From contig MKWA01000024.1 in assembly GCA_001899285.1 (NCBI GenBank), forward strand, positions 62,001 through 126,000: a DNA stretch of 64,000 nt, in the 5' to 3' direction. This document shows positions 1 to 11,882 of the stretch, piece after piece. This stretch comes from Rhizobiales bacterium 64-17 (lineage in GTDB: Bacteria; Pseudomonadota; Alphaproteobacteria; Rhizobiales; Xanthobacteraceae). Each line of letters opens with the position of its first letter. Position 1 is the first letter of the stretch. A model generated the notes under the pieces. That model saw nothing but the letters and a program-made list of their open reading frames with translations, was not told the DNA's origin and searched no databases. A program made the position numbers and the translations under genes.

Positions 1-100
1 TCCCCGCGCCGCAAACAACAGGGGTGATTACGCATGCCTGCATGAACGCCGGGCACGACAGGAGCGGGCGAAACGACGGTTGGCCTACCTCAAGGTCCGT

Positions 101-116
101 TGTTTCACGTGAAACA
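101..116. promoter_or_regulatory. parS: parS centromere site, perfect 16-bp palindrome
   Basis: The sequence TGTTTCACGTGAAACA is a perfect palindrome and matches the classical bacterial parS consensus. It lies 84 nt upstream of mnmG, and parA-parB follow 2.6 kb downstream. ParB-CTP clamps load at such sites to organise and segregate the origin region. Nothing else convincing is seen in bases 1-199; the short ORF at 24..221 runs across the site and looks spurious. Confidence 0.93.
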
Positions 117-199
117 CTTTACCGATCATCCCGGCCTTTGCTTTCGATCCGCCAAATCTATATGCCCATCCTCGCCGGCATCTGGAGCGGCTTCGCGAC

Positions 200-2071
200 A
201 TGCAATTCGATGTGGTGGTGATCGGGGGCGGGCACGCCGGCTGTGAAGCCGCGGCGGCAGCCGCGCGCATGGGCGCGCGAACCGCGCTTTTGACCCATCG
301 GTTCGACACCATCGGCGCCATGTCCTGCAATCCGGCCATCGGCGGCTTGGGCAAGGGCCATCTGGTGCGGGAAATCGATGCGCTCGACGGCCTGATGGGC
401 CGCGTGGCGGATGCCGGCGGCATCCAGTTTCGCGTGCTCAATCGCCGCAAGGGTCCGGCGGTGCGTGGACCGCGCGCTCAGGCGGATCGCAAGCTTTATG
501 CAACGGCGATGCAGACGGCGATCCGCGAAACGCAAAACCTCACGGTGATCGAAGGCGAGGCCGACGATCTGATCATCACCAACGATCGCATCGCCGGCGT
601 TCGGCTCGCGGATGGCCGCGAACTGATCTGCGGCGCGGCGGTTCTCACCACCGGCACGTTTCTGCGCGGCCTCATTCATATCGGTGAGCAGCAGATTCCC
701 GCCGGTCGCGTCGGTGAAGCGCCGGCGATGGGTTTGTCGCGCGCTCTGGAGCGCATCGGCTTCGCGCTCGGCCGTCTGAAAACCGGCACGCCGCCGCGGC
801 TCGATGGCAAGAGCATCGACTGGCAGGCGCTGGAGATGCAGCCGGGCGACGATCCGCCCGAGCCGTTCTCGATGCTGACGGCTGCAATCAACACGCCGCA
901 GATTCAGTGCGGCATCACGCGCACCAACGACGCGACGCATCAGATCATTCGCGACAACGTGCATCGCTCGCCGATGTATTCCGGACAGATCGCCAGTCGT
1001 GGTCCGCGTTATTGTCCGTCGGTCGAAGACAAGATCATGCGCTTCGGCGAGCGCGATGGTCATCAGATCTTCCTCGAGCCGGAAGGGCTCGATGACGACA
1101 CCGTTTATCCGAACGGCATTTCCACATCGCTGCCGGAAGACGTGCAGCGCGCGATTGTCGCCAGCATTCGCGGACTGGAAAAGACGCGCATCATTCGTCC
1201 CGGTTACGCGATCGAATACGATCATGTCGATCCGCGCGAATTGCAGCCGACGCTGGAAGCAAAGCGTATGCGCGGTTTGTTTCTCGCCGGACAGATCAAC
1301 GGCACAACGGGATACGAAGAAGCGGGCGCGCAGGGATTGCTCGCGGGATTGAACGCGGCGGCACGCGCGAGCGATAGCGATGCGATCACGTTCGATCGCG
1401 CGGAAGCCTATCTCGGCGTGATGATCGACGATCTCGTGACGCGCGGTGTCACCGAGCCGTATCGCATGTTCACGTCGCGCGCCGAATATCGTCTCGCATT
1501 GCGTGCCGACAATGCCGATCAGCGTTTGACGCAGAAGGGCATTGCGCTCGGCTGTGTCGGCGCGGAACGCGCGCACCATTTCACGCGCAAGAATGACGCA
1601 CTCAATGCGGCGCGCGATTTCGCCAAGTCGGTGTCGATCACGCCGAACCAGGCGAATGCGTTTGGTCTCGCGTTGAACAATGATGGACAGCGCCGCACGG
1701 CGTTCGAGCTGCTCGCCTATCCGACGATTGCGATCAGCGATCTCGCGCGCATCTGGCCGGAGCTTGGCGCGTTGCCATCGAAAATTGCGGAGCAGATCGA
1801 GATCGACGCGACCTATGATGTGTATCTGTCGCGGCAGGCGGCCGACATCGAATCCTATCGTCGCGATGAAAGCGTGATGCTGCCCGACGATCTCGATTAC
1901 GACGCGATCAAAGGCTTGTCGAACGAAGCGCGGCACAAGCTGGCGGCGCAGCGTCCGCGCACCATCGGTCATGCGGCGCGTCTCGATGGCGTGACGCCGG
2001 CGGCGCTGACCTTGCTCGTCGCGCATCTGAAATTGCGCGGCCGCGTGCAAGCTGCTGCGCGCGCGTCATGA
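200..2071 (+). CDS. mnmG: tRNA uridine-5-carboxymethylaminomethyl modification enzyme MnmG (GidA)
   Basis: This FAD enzyme works with MnmE to install cmnm5 groups on the wobble uridine of several tRNAs in the cytoplasm. The 623-aa length is normal. The N-terminal dinucleotide-binding motif [12 protein letters not shown] is present, as are the family blocks CNPAIGG, GTFLRG and the C-terminal [16 protein letters not shown]. The ATG at 200 puts the Rossmann strand directly at the N-terminus, as usual. The stop overlaps the rsmG start by 4 nt (ATGA), so the genes are translationally coupled. The order mnmG-rsmG-parA-parB is the standard near-origin arrangement in alphaproteobacteria. A long antisense ORF (158..2050) is a high-GC shadow. 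Confidence 0.98.
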   Translation: MQFDVVVIGGGHAGCEAAAAAARMGARTALLTHRFDTIGAMSCNPAIGGLGKGHLVREIDALDGLMGRVADAGGIQFRVLNRRKGPAVRGPRAQADRKLYATAMQTAIRETQNLTVIEGEADDLIITNDRIAGVRLADGRELICGAAVLTTGTFLRGLIHIGEQQIPAGRVGEAPAMGLSRALERIGFALGRLKTGTPPRLDGKSIDWQALEMQPGDDPPEPFSMLTAAINTPQIQCGITRTNDATHQIIRDNVHRSPMYSGQIASRGPRYCPSVEDKIMRFGERDGHQIFLEPEGLDDDTVYPNGISTSLPEDVQRAIVASIRGLEKTRIIRPGYAIEYDHVDPRELQPTLEAKRMRGLFLAGQINGTTGYEEAGAQGLLAGLNAAARASDSDAITFDRAEAYLGVMIDDLVTRGVTEPYRMFTSRAEYRLALRADNADQRLTQKGIALGCVGAERAHHFTRKNDALNAARDFAKSVSITPNQANAFGLALNNDGQRRTAFELLAYPTIAISDLARIWPELGALPSKIAEQIEIDATYDVYLSRQAADIESYRRDESVMLPDDLDYDAIKGLSNEARHKLAAQRPRTIGHAARLDGVTPAALTLLVAHLKLRGRVQAAARAS

Positions 2072-2754
2072 GCGACGACCACGGTTCTGTCGCGCTGCGG
2101 TCGCTCGCCATCGATCTGGACGATCGCGATCGTGCGTTGGCCTTGATGCCGGTGTCCGATGATGTCGCGCGGCGGCTCGATCGCTATGCGGCGATGCTGT
2201 TGCGCACCCAGGCGCACACCAATCTCATCGCCGGTTCGACAGTGCCGCAGCTCTGGACCCGGCACATTGCCGACTCGTTGCAACTGTTGCCGCTCGCAAC
2301 TGGCGCGAAGACCTGGGTCGATTTCGGCGCGGGCGCGGGCTTTCCCGGCATCGTCATCGCCTGCGCGTTGGCGGACACGCCCGGCGTCACCGTGCATCTG
2401 GTGGAGAGCCGGCAGAAGAAAGCCGCGTTTCTGCGCGATGTGGTGACGGCGCTCGGCTTGCCGGCGCAAGTCCATGCCGAGCGTGCTGAGAATTGCGGGG
2501 ACAGTTTAGCCGGTACCGTCGACGTGGTGATGGCCCGCGCGCTCGCCTCGCTTACGGTGCTGTGCGGATACGCAGCCCCGCTCATCGCCAGGGGGGCGGT
2601 CGGGTTGTTCCCAAAAGGACAAGATGTAGAGGCTGAATTGACCGAGGCCTCTAAATATTGGAATATTGAAGCGGAATTGATCCCGAGTCTGACCAACCCG
2701 GAGGCCCGGATTGTCCGGGTCGCGGGATTGAGCAAGCGGGGGAAGAAGAAATGA
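2068..2754 (+). CDS. rsmG: 16S rRNA (guanine-527-N7) methyltransferase RsmG (GidB)
   Basis: RsmG is a SAM-dependent enzyme that methylates N7 of G527 in 16S rRNA; in many bacteria its loss gives low-level streptomycin resistance. The 228-aa protein carries the SAM-binding block [15 protein letters not shown] near residue 90 and the segment [10 protein letters not shown] typical of the family. It overlaps mnmG by 4 nt upstream and parA by 4 nt downstream, so all three are probably one transcript. Nothing is unusual apart from slightly lower GC near the 3' end (around 2640-2680). Confidence 0.97.
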   Translation: MSDDHGSVALRSLAIDLDDRDRALALMPVSDDVARRLDRYAAMLLRTQAHTNLIAGSTVPQLWTRHIADSLQLLPLATGAKTWVDFGAGAGFPGIVIACALADTPGVTVHLVESRQKKAAFLRDVVTALGLPAQVHAERAENCGDSLAGTVDVVMARALASLTVLCGYAAPLIARGAVGLFPKGQDVEAELTEASKYWNIEAELIPSLTNPEARIVRVAGLSKRGKKK

Positions 2755-3641
2755 ATGACAATTCGAAAGACGAGCTGATCGCGCTCGACGATCTGACCCT
2801 GTCCCCGGTCGATACGCCGGCGGCGGAAGCGGCGCCGATCGCACCCCGCGCCCCGCGGGTTCTCGCCATCGCCAACCAGAAGGGCGGCGTCGGCAAAACC
2901 ACCACCGCGATCAATCTGGGCACCGCGCTGGCCGCCATCGGCGAGACCGTGCTGATCGTCGACCTCGACCCGCAGGGCAACGCCTCGACCGGCCTCGGCA
3001 TCGACCGTCGCAGCCGTCAGACCTCGACCTACGATGTTCTCACCGGCGAGGCGCCGCTGCGCCACGCGGTGATCGGCACCGCCGTGCCACGCCTGCACAT
3101 CGCCCCCTCGACGCTCGATCTGTCCGGTCTCGAACTGGAGATCGGCCAGGACCGCGACCGCGCGTTCCGGCTGCGCAATGCGCTCGACGCGCTGAACACC
3201 GCGACCGACTTGCCGTTCAGCTATGTGCTGGTCGATTGCCCGCCGTCGCTCAACCTGATCACCGTCAACGCCATGGCGGCGGCGAACGCGATCCTGGTGC
3301 CGTTGCAGTGCGAGTTCTTCGCGCTCGAAGGTCTGTCGCAACTGATGAAGACGGTGGAGAGCGTGCGCACCACGCTCAACCCGGATCTGACGATCCACGG
3401 CATCGTCCTGACCATGTACGACTCGCGCAACAACCTCTCCAATCAGGTGGTCGCCGACGTGCGTCAGCATATGGGCCGCAAGGTCTATGACACGGTGATC
3501 CCGCGCAACGTGCGCGTCTCGGAAGCACCGTCCTACGGCAAGCCGGTGCTGGTCTACGATCTCAAATGCGTCGGCAGCGAAGCCTATCTGCGGCTCGCCA
3601 CCGAGATCATCCAGCGTGAGCGTGAGCTCAAGGCGGGTTGA
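2751..3641 (+). CDS. parA: chromosome partitioning ATPase ParA
   Basis: ParA is the Walker-type ATPase that moves ParB-parS complexes during chromosome segregation. The deviant Walker A motif KGGVGKTTT lies near residue 45, after an N-terminal extension of about 35 residues rich in Ala and Pro. DLDPQGNAS and DCPPSLNLIT are the other nucleotide-binding blocks. The 296-aa size fits chromosomal Soj-type ParA. Start and stop overlaps tie it to rsmG, and parB follows after 74 nt. The parS site 2.6 kb upstream completes the system. Confidence 0.97.
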   Translation: MNDNSKDELIALDDLTLSPVDTPAAEAAPIAPRAPRVLAIANQKGGVGKTTTAINLGTALAAIGETVLIVDLDPQGNASTGLGIDRRSRQTSTYDVLTGEAPLRHAVIGTAVPRLHIAPSTLDLSGLELEIGQDRDRAFRLRNALDALNTATDLPFSYVLVDCPPSLNLITVNAMAAANAILVPLQCEFFALEGLSQLMKTVESVRTTLNPDLTIHGIVLTMYDSRNNLSNQVVADVRQHMGRKVYDTVIPRNVRVSEAPSYGKPVLVYDLKCVGSEAYLRLATEIIQRERELKAG

Positions 3642-3715
3642 TCCCATATCGCATGTGAGGCCGGACGGTGCGCGGCGTTGTTGTTGCCGTGATCGCGTGA
3701 TGGAAGGATAGTGGC

Positions 3716-4618
3716 GTGACGGGTTCTGGAGCATCGGCCATGGCGGAAGAGCGGTCGCGTCTCGGGCGCGGTCTTGCCGCGTTGATCGGCGATGTCGGCG
3801 CGGAGACGCCGGCGCATGAGCGCGGCGAGCGTCAGCGTGGCCAGAAGCGCGTGCCGATCGAATTCGTCCATGCCAATCCGCGCAATCCACGCCGCACCTT
3901 CGTCGAGTCCGAACTGGAGGAATTGTCCGCGTCGATCCGCGAGCGTGGCGTGATCCAGCCGATCGTCGTGCGCGCGGCGCGCGGCAAGACCGGCGAGGCT
4001 TATGAGATCATCGCCGGCGAGCGACGCTGGCGCGCGGCGCAACGCGCTGGCCTGCATGATGTGCCGGTGGTGATCATCGAGGTCAGCGACGCGGAAGCGC
4101 TCGAACTTGCCATCGTCGAGAACGTGCAGCGATCCGATCTCAATCCGATCGAAGAGGCGCAGGGCTATCTCGCGCTGATCGAGGAGTTCAAGCACAGCGT
4201 GGAAGACGTGGCGCGCATCGTCGGCAAGAGCCGGCCGCATGTCGCCAACACGATCCGTCTCGCGCGTCTGCCGGAAGCCGTGAAAACCCTGGTGCGCGGC
4301 GGTTCGCTCAGCGCCGGTCACGCGCGCGCGCTGGTCGGTCACGCTGATGCGGAAACGATCGCGCAGGATGTGGTGGCGCGCGGCCTGTCGGTGCGCGACC
4401 TCGAAGCGCGGATGCGCGAACCGGCCGCGCCGTCGTCGGGCGTTGCGGCGTCGAAGCCTGCCGTCGTAAAAGACGCCGACACCCGCGCGCTGGAAAAGCG
4501 GCTGTCCGATGTACTCGGGCTGAAGGTCGCGATCGATCATCGCGGTGAGGGCGGCTCGGTCACCATCCGTTACAGCACGCTCGATCAGCTCGATGAGGTC
4601 GTGCGTCGGCTGTCCTGA
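3716..4618 (+). CDS. parB: chromosome partitioning protein ParB
   Basis: ParB is the CTP-dependent DNA clamp that loads at parS. The 300-aa protein has the N-terminal box RSRLGRGLAALIGD that interacts with ParA, then the CTP-binding domain with GERRWRAAQRAG and ENVQRSDLNPIEEAQGY, and then the helix-turn-helix. The C-terminal 50 residues form the dimerisation domain. The GTG start at 3716 is preceded by GGAAGG with good spacing; an ATG at 3740 is the alternative and would remove 8 residues. It is probably co-transcribed with parA. Confidence 0.96.
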   Translation: MTGSGASAMAEERSRLGRGLAALIGDVGAETPAHERGERQRGQKRVPIEFVHANPRNPRRTFVESELEELSASIRERGVIQPIVVRAARGKTGEAYEIIAGERRWRAAQRAGLHDVPVVIIEVSDAEALELAIVENVQRSDLNPIEEAQGYLALIEEFKHSVEDVARIVGKSRPHVANTIRLARLPEAVKTLVRGGSLSAGHARALVGHADAETIAQDVVARGLSVRDLEARMREPAAPSSGVAASKPAVVKDADTRALEKRLSDVLGLKVAIDHRGEGGSVTIRYSTLDQLDEVVRRLS

Positions 4619-4732
4619 CGGGGCTGAATGTCACGCCGAACCGTGGTTCTGGCGCGGCCGAAGCGCGTGCTATAAGCGCGGTGGGTGGGACGAACCATGT
4701 GCGCCACGCGGCGCGCCATTGCGGAGAGATCA

Positions 4733-5596
4733 ATGTTGCGATTGCCGTTGCTCGGTTTGACCCTCGGATTTGTTGTCGCGGCCAGTCCCGCGTTTGCTCA
4801 GGCCCAGACCTCGACGGACGCGGTTCCCTATCGCTATGCGCGCACCACGCCGCGCAACTGCGTCGATCCCGCCAAGTTCCCGGCATTCCTCGATCAGATG
4901 CGCCGTGAAGCGACCGCGCAGGGCGTGCGGCAGCGCGGCCTCGCCGCGCTCGACGGATTGCAGTTCGATCCCGGCGTCGTCTCGCGTGATCGCGGCCAGC
5001 AGGTTTTCACCCAGACCTTTGAACAGTTCTCCGGCCGCATGGTGCCACCGCGGCTCGGCCGCGCGAAACAGATGATGACCAAGCACGCGGCGCTGCTGTC
5101 GCGCATCGAGCAGCAGTTCGGCGTGCCGGCGGGCGTCATCGTTGCGATCTGGGGTTTGGAAACCGATTTCGGCGCCTATCTCGGTGACTTCAACACGGTG
5201 CGGTCGATCGCGACGCTCGCTTACGATTGCCGCCGTCCAGAGAAATTCCGGCCGGAGCTGATCGCGGTCCTGAAGATCGTCGATCACGGCGACATCAATC
5301 CGCAGACTGCCAAGGGCGCGTGGGCCGGTGAGATCGGCCAGACCCAGTTCATGCCGACGCAATATCTGAAATTCGCCATCGACTATGACGGCGACGGGCG
5401 ACGCGATCTGGTGCGCAGCATTCCCGATGTGCTCGCGTCCACGGCCAATTATCTCAAGGGATATGGCTGGCAGCGCGGACAGGGCTGGCAGCCGGGCGAG
5501 CCGAATTTCTCGGTGGTGCAGGACTGGAACAAGGCGGAGGTCTATGCGCGGACCATCGCCTATTTCGGCCAGCAACTTGAAGCAAGCCGGCGCTAG
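4733..5596 (+). CDS. lytic murein transglycosylase, MltB-like (SLT_2 domain)
   Basis: The predicted periplasmic enzyme cleaves the glycan strand of peptidoglycan to give 1,6-anhydro ends. The ATG at 4733 has GGAGAG upstream and opens a clear signal peptide (LRLPLLGLTLGFVVAASPAFA); the ORF-track start at 4685 would bury it behind 16 residues. The core GLETDFGAYLGDFNTVRSIA carries the catalytic Glu of the MltB family, followed by IGQTQFMPTQYL and YDGDGRRDL. No lipobox is present, so it should be soluble. No C-terminal peptidoglycan-binding domain is visible. It converges on holA across a palindromic repeat. Confidence 0.9.
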   Translation: MLRLPLLGLTLGFVVAASPAFAQAQTSTDAVPYRYARTTPRNCVDPAKFPAFLDQMRREATAQGVRQRGLAALDGLQFDPGVVSRDRGQQVFTQTFEQFSGRMVPPRLGRAKQMMTKHAALLSRIEQQFGVPAGVIVAIWGLETDFGAYLGDFNTVRSIATLAYDCRRPEKFRPELIAVLKIVDHGDINPQTAKGAWAGEIGQTQFMPTQYLKFAIDYDGDGRRDLVRSIPDVLASTANYLKGYGWQRGQGWQPGEPNFSVVQDWNKAEVYARTIAYFGQQLEASRR

Positions 5597-5644
5597 CGCA
5601 TGATCCGGAAAAGTGTGAAGCGGTTTTCCGAACAGATCATGCGC
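5596..5644. repeat. dispersed palindromic repeat, GCATGATCCGGAAAA type
   Basis: The arms GCGCATGATC and GATCATGCGC enclose a second inverted pair, CCGGAAAA and TTTTCCG, so the unit can fold into a long interrupted hairpin. From memory this is the abundant intergenic palindrome of Bradyrhizobium and Rhodopseudomonas genomes. It sits between the convergent transglycosylase and holA genes, where it could act as a two-way terminator. Confidence 0.75.
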
Positions 5645-5659
5645 CAATAAAAAGCGCGA

Positions 5660-6691
5660 TCAGTTCACTTTGCGCGCGGCCATCGCTACCGCCATGAAGG
5701 CGCGCTGACCGAGCGCCAGCGCGAGGGCCGGCTGGCGGCGGATGTCCAGCGCCATGTCGGCCAACTGCTGCATCACCCGCGTCAGCCGCGCCGAGGACCA
5801 GAGGCGCAGCGCGGCTTCGACCGCGGCCTGCCGGCTGAAATGCACCGGCGGCGGCGTGCGCATCATCGCATCCTGCGCGCGCGCGCCATCGTCGATGGCA
5901 AGCCGCATCTTGTGCAGTTGCGCGACATGGCGCTGCGCCGCGCTGATCAGCGCGCCGGGTGACGCGCCGTCGGCCAGCGCCTTGCCGTATTGCTGATCGA
6001 CATCGGCGAGACGGCCGGCGAACGCGGCGTCGATCACGCCGTTGAGGCCGAGCGCGGAAGCGTCGGTGACGACCGCGAGCACGTCGTCGAGTTCGACCCG
6101 ACCCTTGCCGCGCGCGTAGAGCGCGAGCTTGCGCACCTCGCTGCGCGACGCGAGACGGTCGCCGCCGAGCAGCGACGCCAGCGACGCGCGGGCATCCGGC
6201 GCAATGGTGAGATTTTCCGCGCGCATCTCCTCGTCGATCAGGCGAACGACATCGCGCTCGTTGTCGGGATAGCAGGCGATCACCGCCGCCGTTCGTGCTT
6301 TCTCGCATACCGAGCGCAGCGGGGCGGTCTTGCGCAGTTCGCCGGCCTCGATGATGACGCGGCAATCGCGCGGCGGATCGGCGAGCAAAGCCTCGACGGC
6401 GGGTGCCGCGTTATGGCGCGGACCGACGCGCAGCCAGACGGCGCGCCGCCCGCCGAACAGCGGCACGGTATAGGCTTCCTCGACCAGTCGTCCGGGATTG
6501 GCGGAGAGATCGTCGCCTTCGAGCCGTGCCAGCGAAAACGGATCGGCGATATCGTCGACCGCGCCACGCACCAGCGCCTCGACCCGCTCGCGCACCAGTC
6601 CGGTGTCGGGACCGTGCACGAGCACGACCGGCCGCGCCGGATCGGGCTTGGCGATGAAGCTGTCGACTTCGGTGGTCTTGAGCGCGGTCAT
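5660..6691 (-). CDS. holA: DNA polymerase III subunit delta (HolA)
   Basis: HolA is the clamp-loader subunit that opens the beta sliding clamp. The 343-aa size is typical. The N-terminal block VVLVHGPDTGLVRERVEALV and the segment AVVTDASALGLNGVIDAAF match the family. It ends a minus-strand run leuS-lptE-holA, an order common in this bacterial group, with a 36-nt gap after lptE. The ATG at 6691 gives a normal N-terminus. Convergent to the transglycosylase gene. Confidence 0.93.
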   Translation of the reverse strand: MTALKTTEVDSFIAKPDPARPVVLVHGPDTGLVRERVEALVRGAVDDIADPFSLARLEGDDLSANPGRLVEEAYTVPLFGGRRAVWLRVGPRHNAAPAVEALLADPPRDCRVIIEAGELRKTAPLRSVCEKARTAAVIACYPDNERDVVRLIDEEMRAENLTIAPDARASLASLLGGDRLASRSEVRKLALYARGKGRVELDDVLAVVTDASALGLNGVIDAAFAGRLADVDQQYGKALADGASPGALISAAQRHVAQLHKMRLAIDDGARAQDAMMRTPPPVHFSRQAAVEAALRLWSSARLTRVMQQLADMALDIRRQPALALALGQRAFMAVAMAARKVN

Positions 6692-6727
6692 GCGAAACGC
6701 TGCTGCAGGACGCGGGCTGTGTCTCCG

Positions 6728-7298
6728 TTACGTCCCCGCGACGAAATAGGAGGCGAGCCGCGCATGGATCTGGTCGGCGATCACCTTGGCGGCGCGGTTC
6801 TCGGCGTCGCGCAGCGCGCGGTTGCCGACGAACCGCTGCTGCTGGCCCGGCGTATCGTAGGACACGCGCGAGAATGTCCGCGAGGTGAACACCACCTTGC
6901 CGGTGGCGAGATCGCGCAGCGTGTAGATCGCGTCGATGCCGTAGTTCTGCACGTCGGGCCGCGCGGTGTTGATATCGACGATCACCGACAGGTTGGTGGT
7001 CGACAGTTTGATGTCGAGTTCGTGGCTCGGGGCCGCCGCATTGCTGCCGCCGGTGAGGTTGAACAGCAGGTCGTTACGGACCTCGACGGCGATGCGCGAC
7101 AGCGGTGTGCCGTTCGGCGCGACGATCTGCTTGACGTCGACCGCGCGCAGCGCCTCCAGCGTCGGGCTGTTCGACACGACGCCGGGCGCCATCGCCGAAC
7201 GGTCGCCATACATCGGCTGGAAGCAACCGGCGACCAACCCAGCAAGCGCAAGGGCCGGAACAAGGCGAACGAGCCGCTTCAGACTCCGCGTGCTGGGG

Positions 7299-7312
<14 letters not shown>
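6728..7312 (-). CDS. lptE: LPS-assembly lipoprotein LptE
   Basis: LptE plugs the LptD barrel and helps place lipopolysaccharide on the cell surface. I choose the start at MSWLDPSTR (7312) because it opens a lipoprotein signal with the lipobox LVAGC, giving mature Cys30; the longer track ORF adds 37 implausible residues. The mature part has FQPMYGDRS and a C-terminal region around ARLASYF that fit alphaproteobacterial LptE. The first 14 nt overlap the 3' end of leuS, so translation is probably coupled. Confidence 0.88.
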
Positions 7313-9938
<2,626 letters not shown>

Positions 9939-10179
9939 CGTCGGTGTGGGTGCCTGTCTGGTCTCTTGTCCGGTTTGTCGGCCGGCCGGTCGTGCTGTGT
10001 TCCGAGACCGCGCCGCGCTTTCAAAACCTTGCAAGATCAAATCGTTAGATTGCGGCGGACTAGGCCATGAAGACTGGGGCGGGTCAACCGGGAAGGAACC
10101 CGCAGGTGGCCTGGAAGCCGTTCGGACGCAGGAACCCTGGCCCGCGTTGCCGGGTTAGCCCCCGAGAAGGAGGCAAACC

Positions 10180-10416
10180 ATGCAGAAGACCGACCAAATC
10201 AAGGAACATATGGAAGTTCTGGGGTCCGACGGCAAACACGTGGGAATCGTCGATCACCTGGACGGCAGCCGGAAAATCAAATTGGCCAAGAACGATCCCA
10301 AGGCCAACGGCGAGCACCATTTCATCCCGATGGATTGGGTTGACCATGTCGACCAGCATGTTCACCTGAACAAGTCCTGCGACTTTGCCACATCACAGTG
10401 GCAGACCGCCGCCTGA
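10180..10416 (+). CDS. DUF2171 domain protein
   Basis: A 78-aa soluble protein with the block IKEHMEVLGSDGKHVGIVDH followed by IPMDWVDHVDQHVHL. From memory this is a DUF2171 protein, a small PRC-barrel-like family found in many Proteobacteria; its biochemical role is not established. A strong Shine-Dalgarno (AGAAGGAGG) lies before the ATG. It is a single-gene unit closed by a clear intrinsic terminator. Confidence 0.85.
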   Translation: MQKTDQIKEHMEVLGSDGKHVGIVDHLDGSRKIKLAKNDPKANGEHHFIPMDWVDHVDQHVHLNKSCDFATSQWQTAA

Positions 10417-10451
10417 TCCCTAGCGGGATCCGAAGGCGCGAGGCAGGACGA

Positions 10452-10486
10452 ATCCGGTGCCGTGGAGGCCACGGCACCGGATTTTT
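10452..10486 (+). terminator. intrinsic terminator of the DUF2171 gene
   Basis: A perfect 14-bp stem (ATCCGGTGCCGTGG with its complement) and a 3-nt loop run directly into five T residues. It lies 36 nt after the stop of the DUF2171 gene. On the other strand it also follows the response regulator gene at 10511. Confidence 0.9.
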
Positions 10487-10510
10487 CATGATGAAACCCG
10501 ATGCCCGGCG

Positions 10511-10900
10511 TCAACGTGGCCCGATCATTCGGGCCAGCGTGGCAATGAGTGTGCGTTCCTCAAACGGCTTCTCCAGCACGACGGCGTCGCGAAGGTCGTC
10601 CGGCAATGCCGATTTCATGGAATAGCCGGTGATGAAGACGAACGGCGTTTGCACGGTGGTCAACTCCCGCGCTAGCGGCAGGGAGGATTCGCCATCCAGA
10701 TTCATGTCCAGTACGACAAGATCGAACGGACCGGCACTCGCCAGCATGTCGCGTGCCATGGCGAGATCGTGGGCTATGACAATACGCGCTGCGCCGGCCG
10801 ATTGCAGAATCCGCTCGTAGTCGACGGCGATCAGAAACTCATCTTCGACAATGAGACAATGAAGGCCGGAAAGCGGAGAACTCGGTCCGTCTGCCGACAT
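10511..10900 (-). CDS. single-domain response regulator (CheY-like receiver)
   Basis: The 129-aa protein is only a receiver domain. The acidic pair is E19-D20 (VEDE), the phospho-acceptor is D65 in VVLDMNLDG, Thr91 follows FVFITG, and Lys111 is in LEKPFEE. No output domain is present, so it may act by protein-protein contact or in a phosphorelay. The nearest divergent gene encodes a Crp/Fnr regulator 157 nt away, with an AT-rich spacer between them. The cognate kinase is not in the window. Confidence 0.85.
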   Translation of the reverse strand: MSADGPSSPLSGLHCLIVEDEFLIAVDYERILQSAGAARIVIAHDLAMARDMLASAGPFDLVVLDMNLDGESSLPLARELTTVQTPFVFITGYSMKSALPDDLRDAVVLEKPFEERTLIATLARMIGPR

Positions 10901-11057
10901 AATTCATTTCATTTCTTTTTGGAGCGCCGTCGGTGCGGCCAGATTTTTGTTGTGTCGGTGTTGCGTATCTGTGTGAAGCGTGGCTCCACTGTGCTATATT
11001 TTGAAAATGGTCATCATTTAAAAATGACATAATGCGCCGACAGAGTTCGTCATCGTG

Positions 11058-11813
11058 ATGGCTATCGCTCAAAAAAATAACGGACGCGTGACGCCCTGCG
11101 ATCTGTGTTCGCTGCGCAGCCGCAAGGGGCTGCGTGAATTCACGCCGGACGAGCTGACATTCGTTAAAAGTTTCAAGACCGATGAATTGCATTTGTCCGC
11201 AGGCACGACGTTCCTGCAGCAAGGCCACGCAAGTGAACATCTGTACACATTGCTGCGCGGCTGGGCGATTCGTTACAAGACACTCGACGACGGTCGCCGT
11301 CAGATCCTGAACTATGTGCTGCCGGCCGATCTGGTCGGTTTGCAGGGATCGGTGCTCAATCAGATGGAGCACTCTGTCGAAGCTTTGACCGACCTGACGC
11401 TCTGCGTATTTCCGCGCAAGAAACTCTGGGAGCTTTATTCCGGCTTCCCGTCGCTTGGCTTCGACATCACCTGGTTAGCGGCGCGCGAAGAGCAGATCCT
11501 CGACTCCGGCCTCTTGAATATCGGCCGCCGCACCGCGCTCGAGCGCACCGCGTATATCCTGTTGCAGTTGTTTGCGCGCGCGGAGGAGGCCGGCCTGGTC
11601 CGCGACAATGCGATCCAGTTTCCGTTCACGCAGCAGCATCTCGCGGATACGCTCGGCATGTCGCTGGTTCACACCAACAAGACGCTGAAGCGCCTGTTTG
11701 CGACCGGAGCGGTGCGCTGGAGCGGCCGGGTATTCGAGGTGCTTGATCGTGATTTACTGGTGAAAACCGCCGGCGAAAATGTCGTCCTGCATCAGGCGCG
11801 GCCGTTCATCTGA
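11058..11813 (+). CDS. Crp/Fnr-family transcriptional regulator
   Basis: A cyclic-nucleotide-binding-type sensor domain (LQQGHASEHLYTLLRGWAI) is followed by a winged helix with FTQQHLADTLGMSLVHTNKT as the recognition region. The N-terminus has two cysteines in PCDLCSLR; this is not the full FNR cluster pattern, and similar CxxC proteins are common as Bradyrhizobium paralogues. Length is 251 aa from the ATG at 11058; a GTG at 11055 is also possible. The ligand is unknown. The spacer to the divergent response regulator is AT-rich and probably holds both promoters. Confidence 0.87.
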   Translation: MAIAQKNNGRVTPCDLCSLRSRKGLREFTPDELTFVKSFKTDELHLSAGTTFLQQGHASEHLYTLLRGWAIRYKTLDDGRRQILNYVLPADLVGLQGSVLNQMEHSVEALTDLTLCVFPRKKLWELYSGFPSLGFDITWLAAREEQILDSGLLNIGRRTALERTAYILLQLFARAEEAGLVRDNAIQFPFTQQHLADTLGMSLVHTNKTLKRLFATGAVRWSGRVFEVLDRDLLVKTAGENVVLHQARPFI

Positions 11814-11882
11814 TCGCTGCAAAGCTGGTGCGATCCGGTTCGCCTTGATCTCGTTCCACGGATCGGGCACGCATCATATGCT

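Noticed and set aside
158-2050. 630-aa minus-strand ORF across mnmG
   Set aside because: High-GC antisense shadow of a certain gene; Arg/His-rich with no domain.
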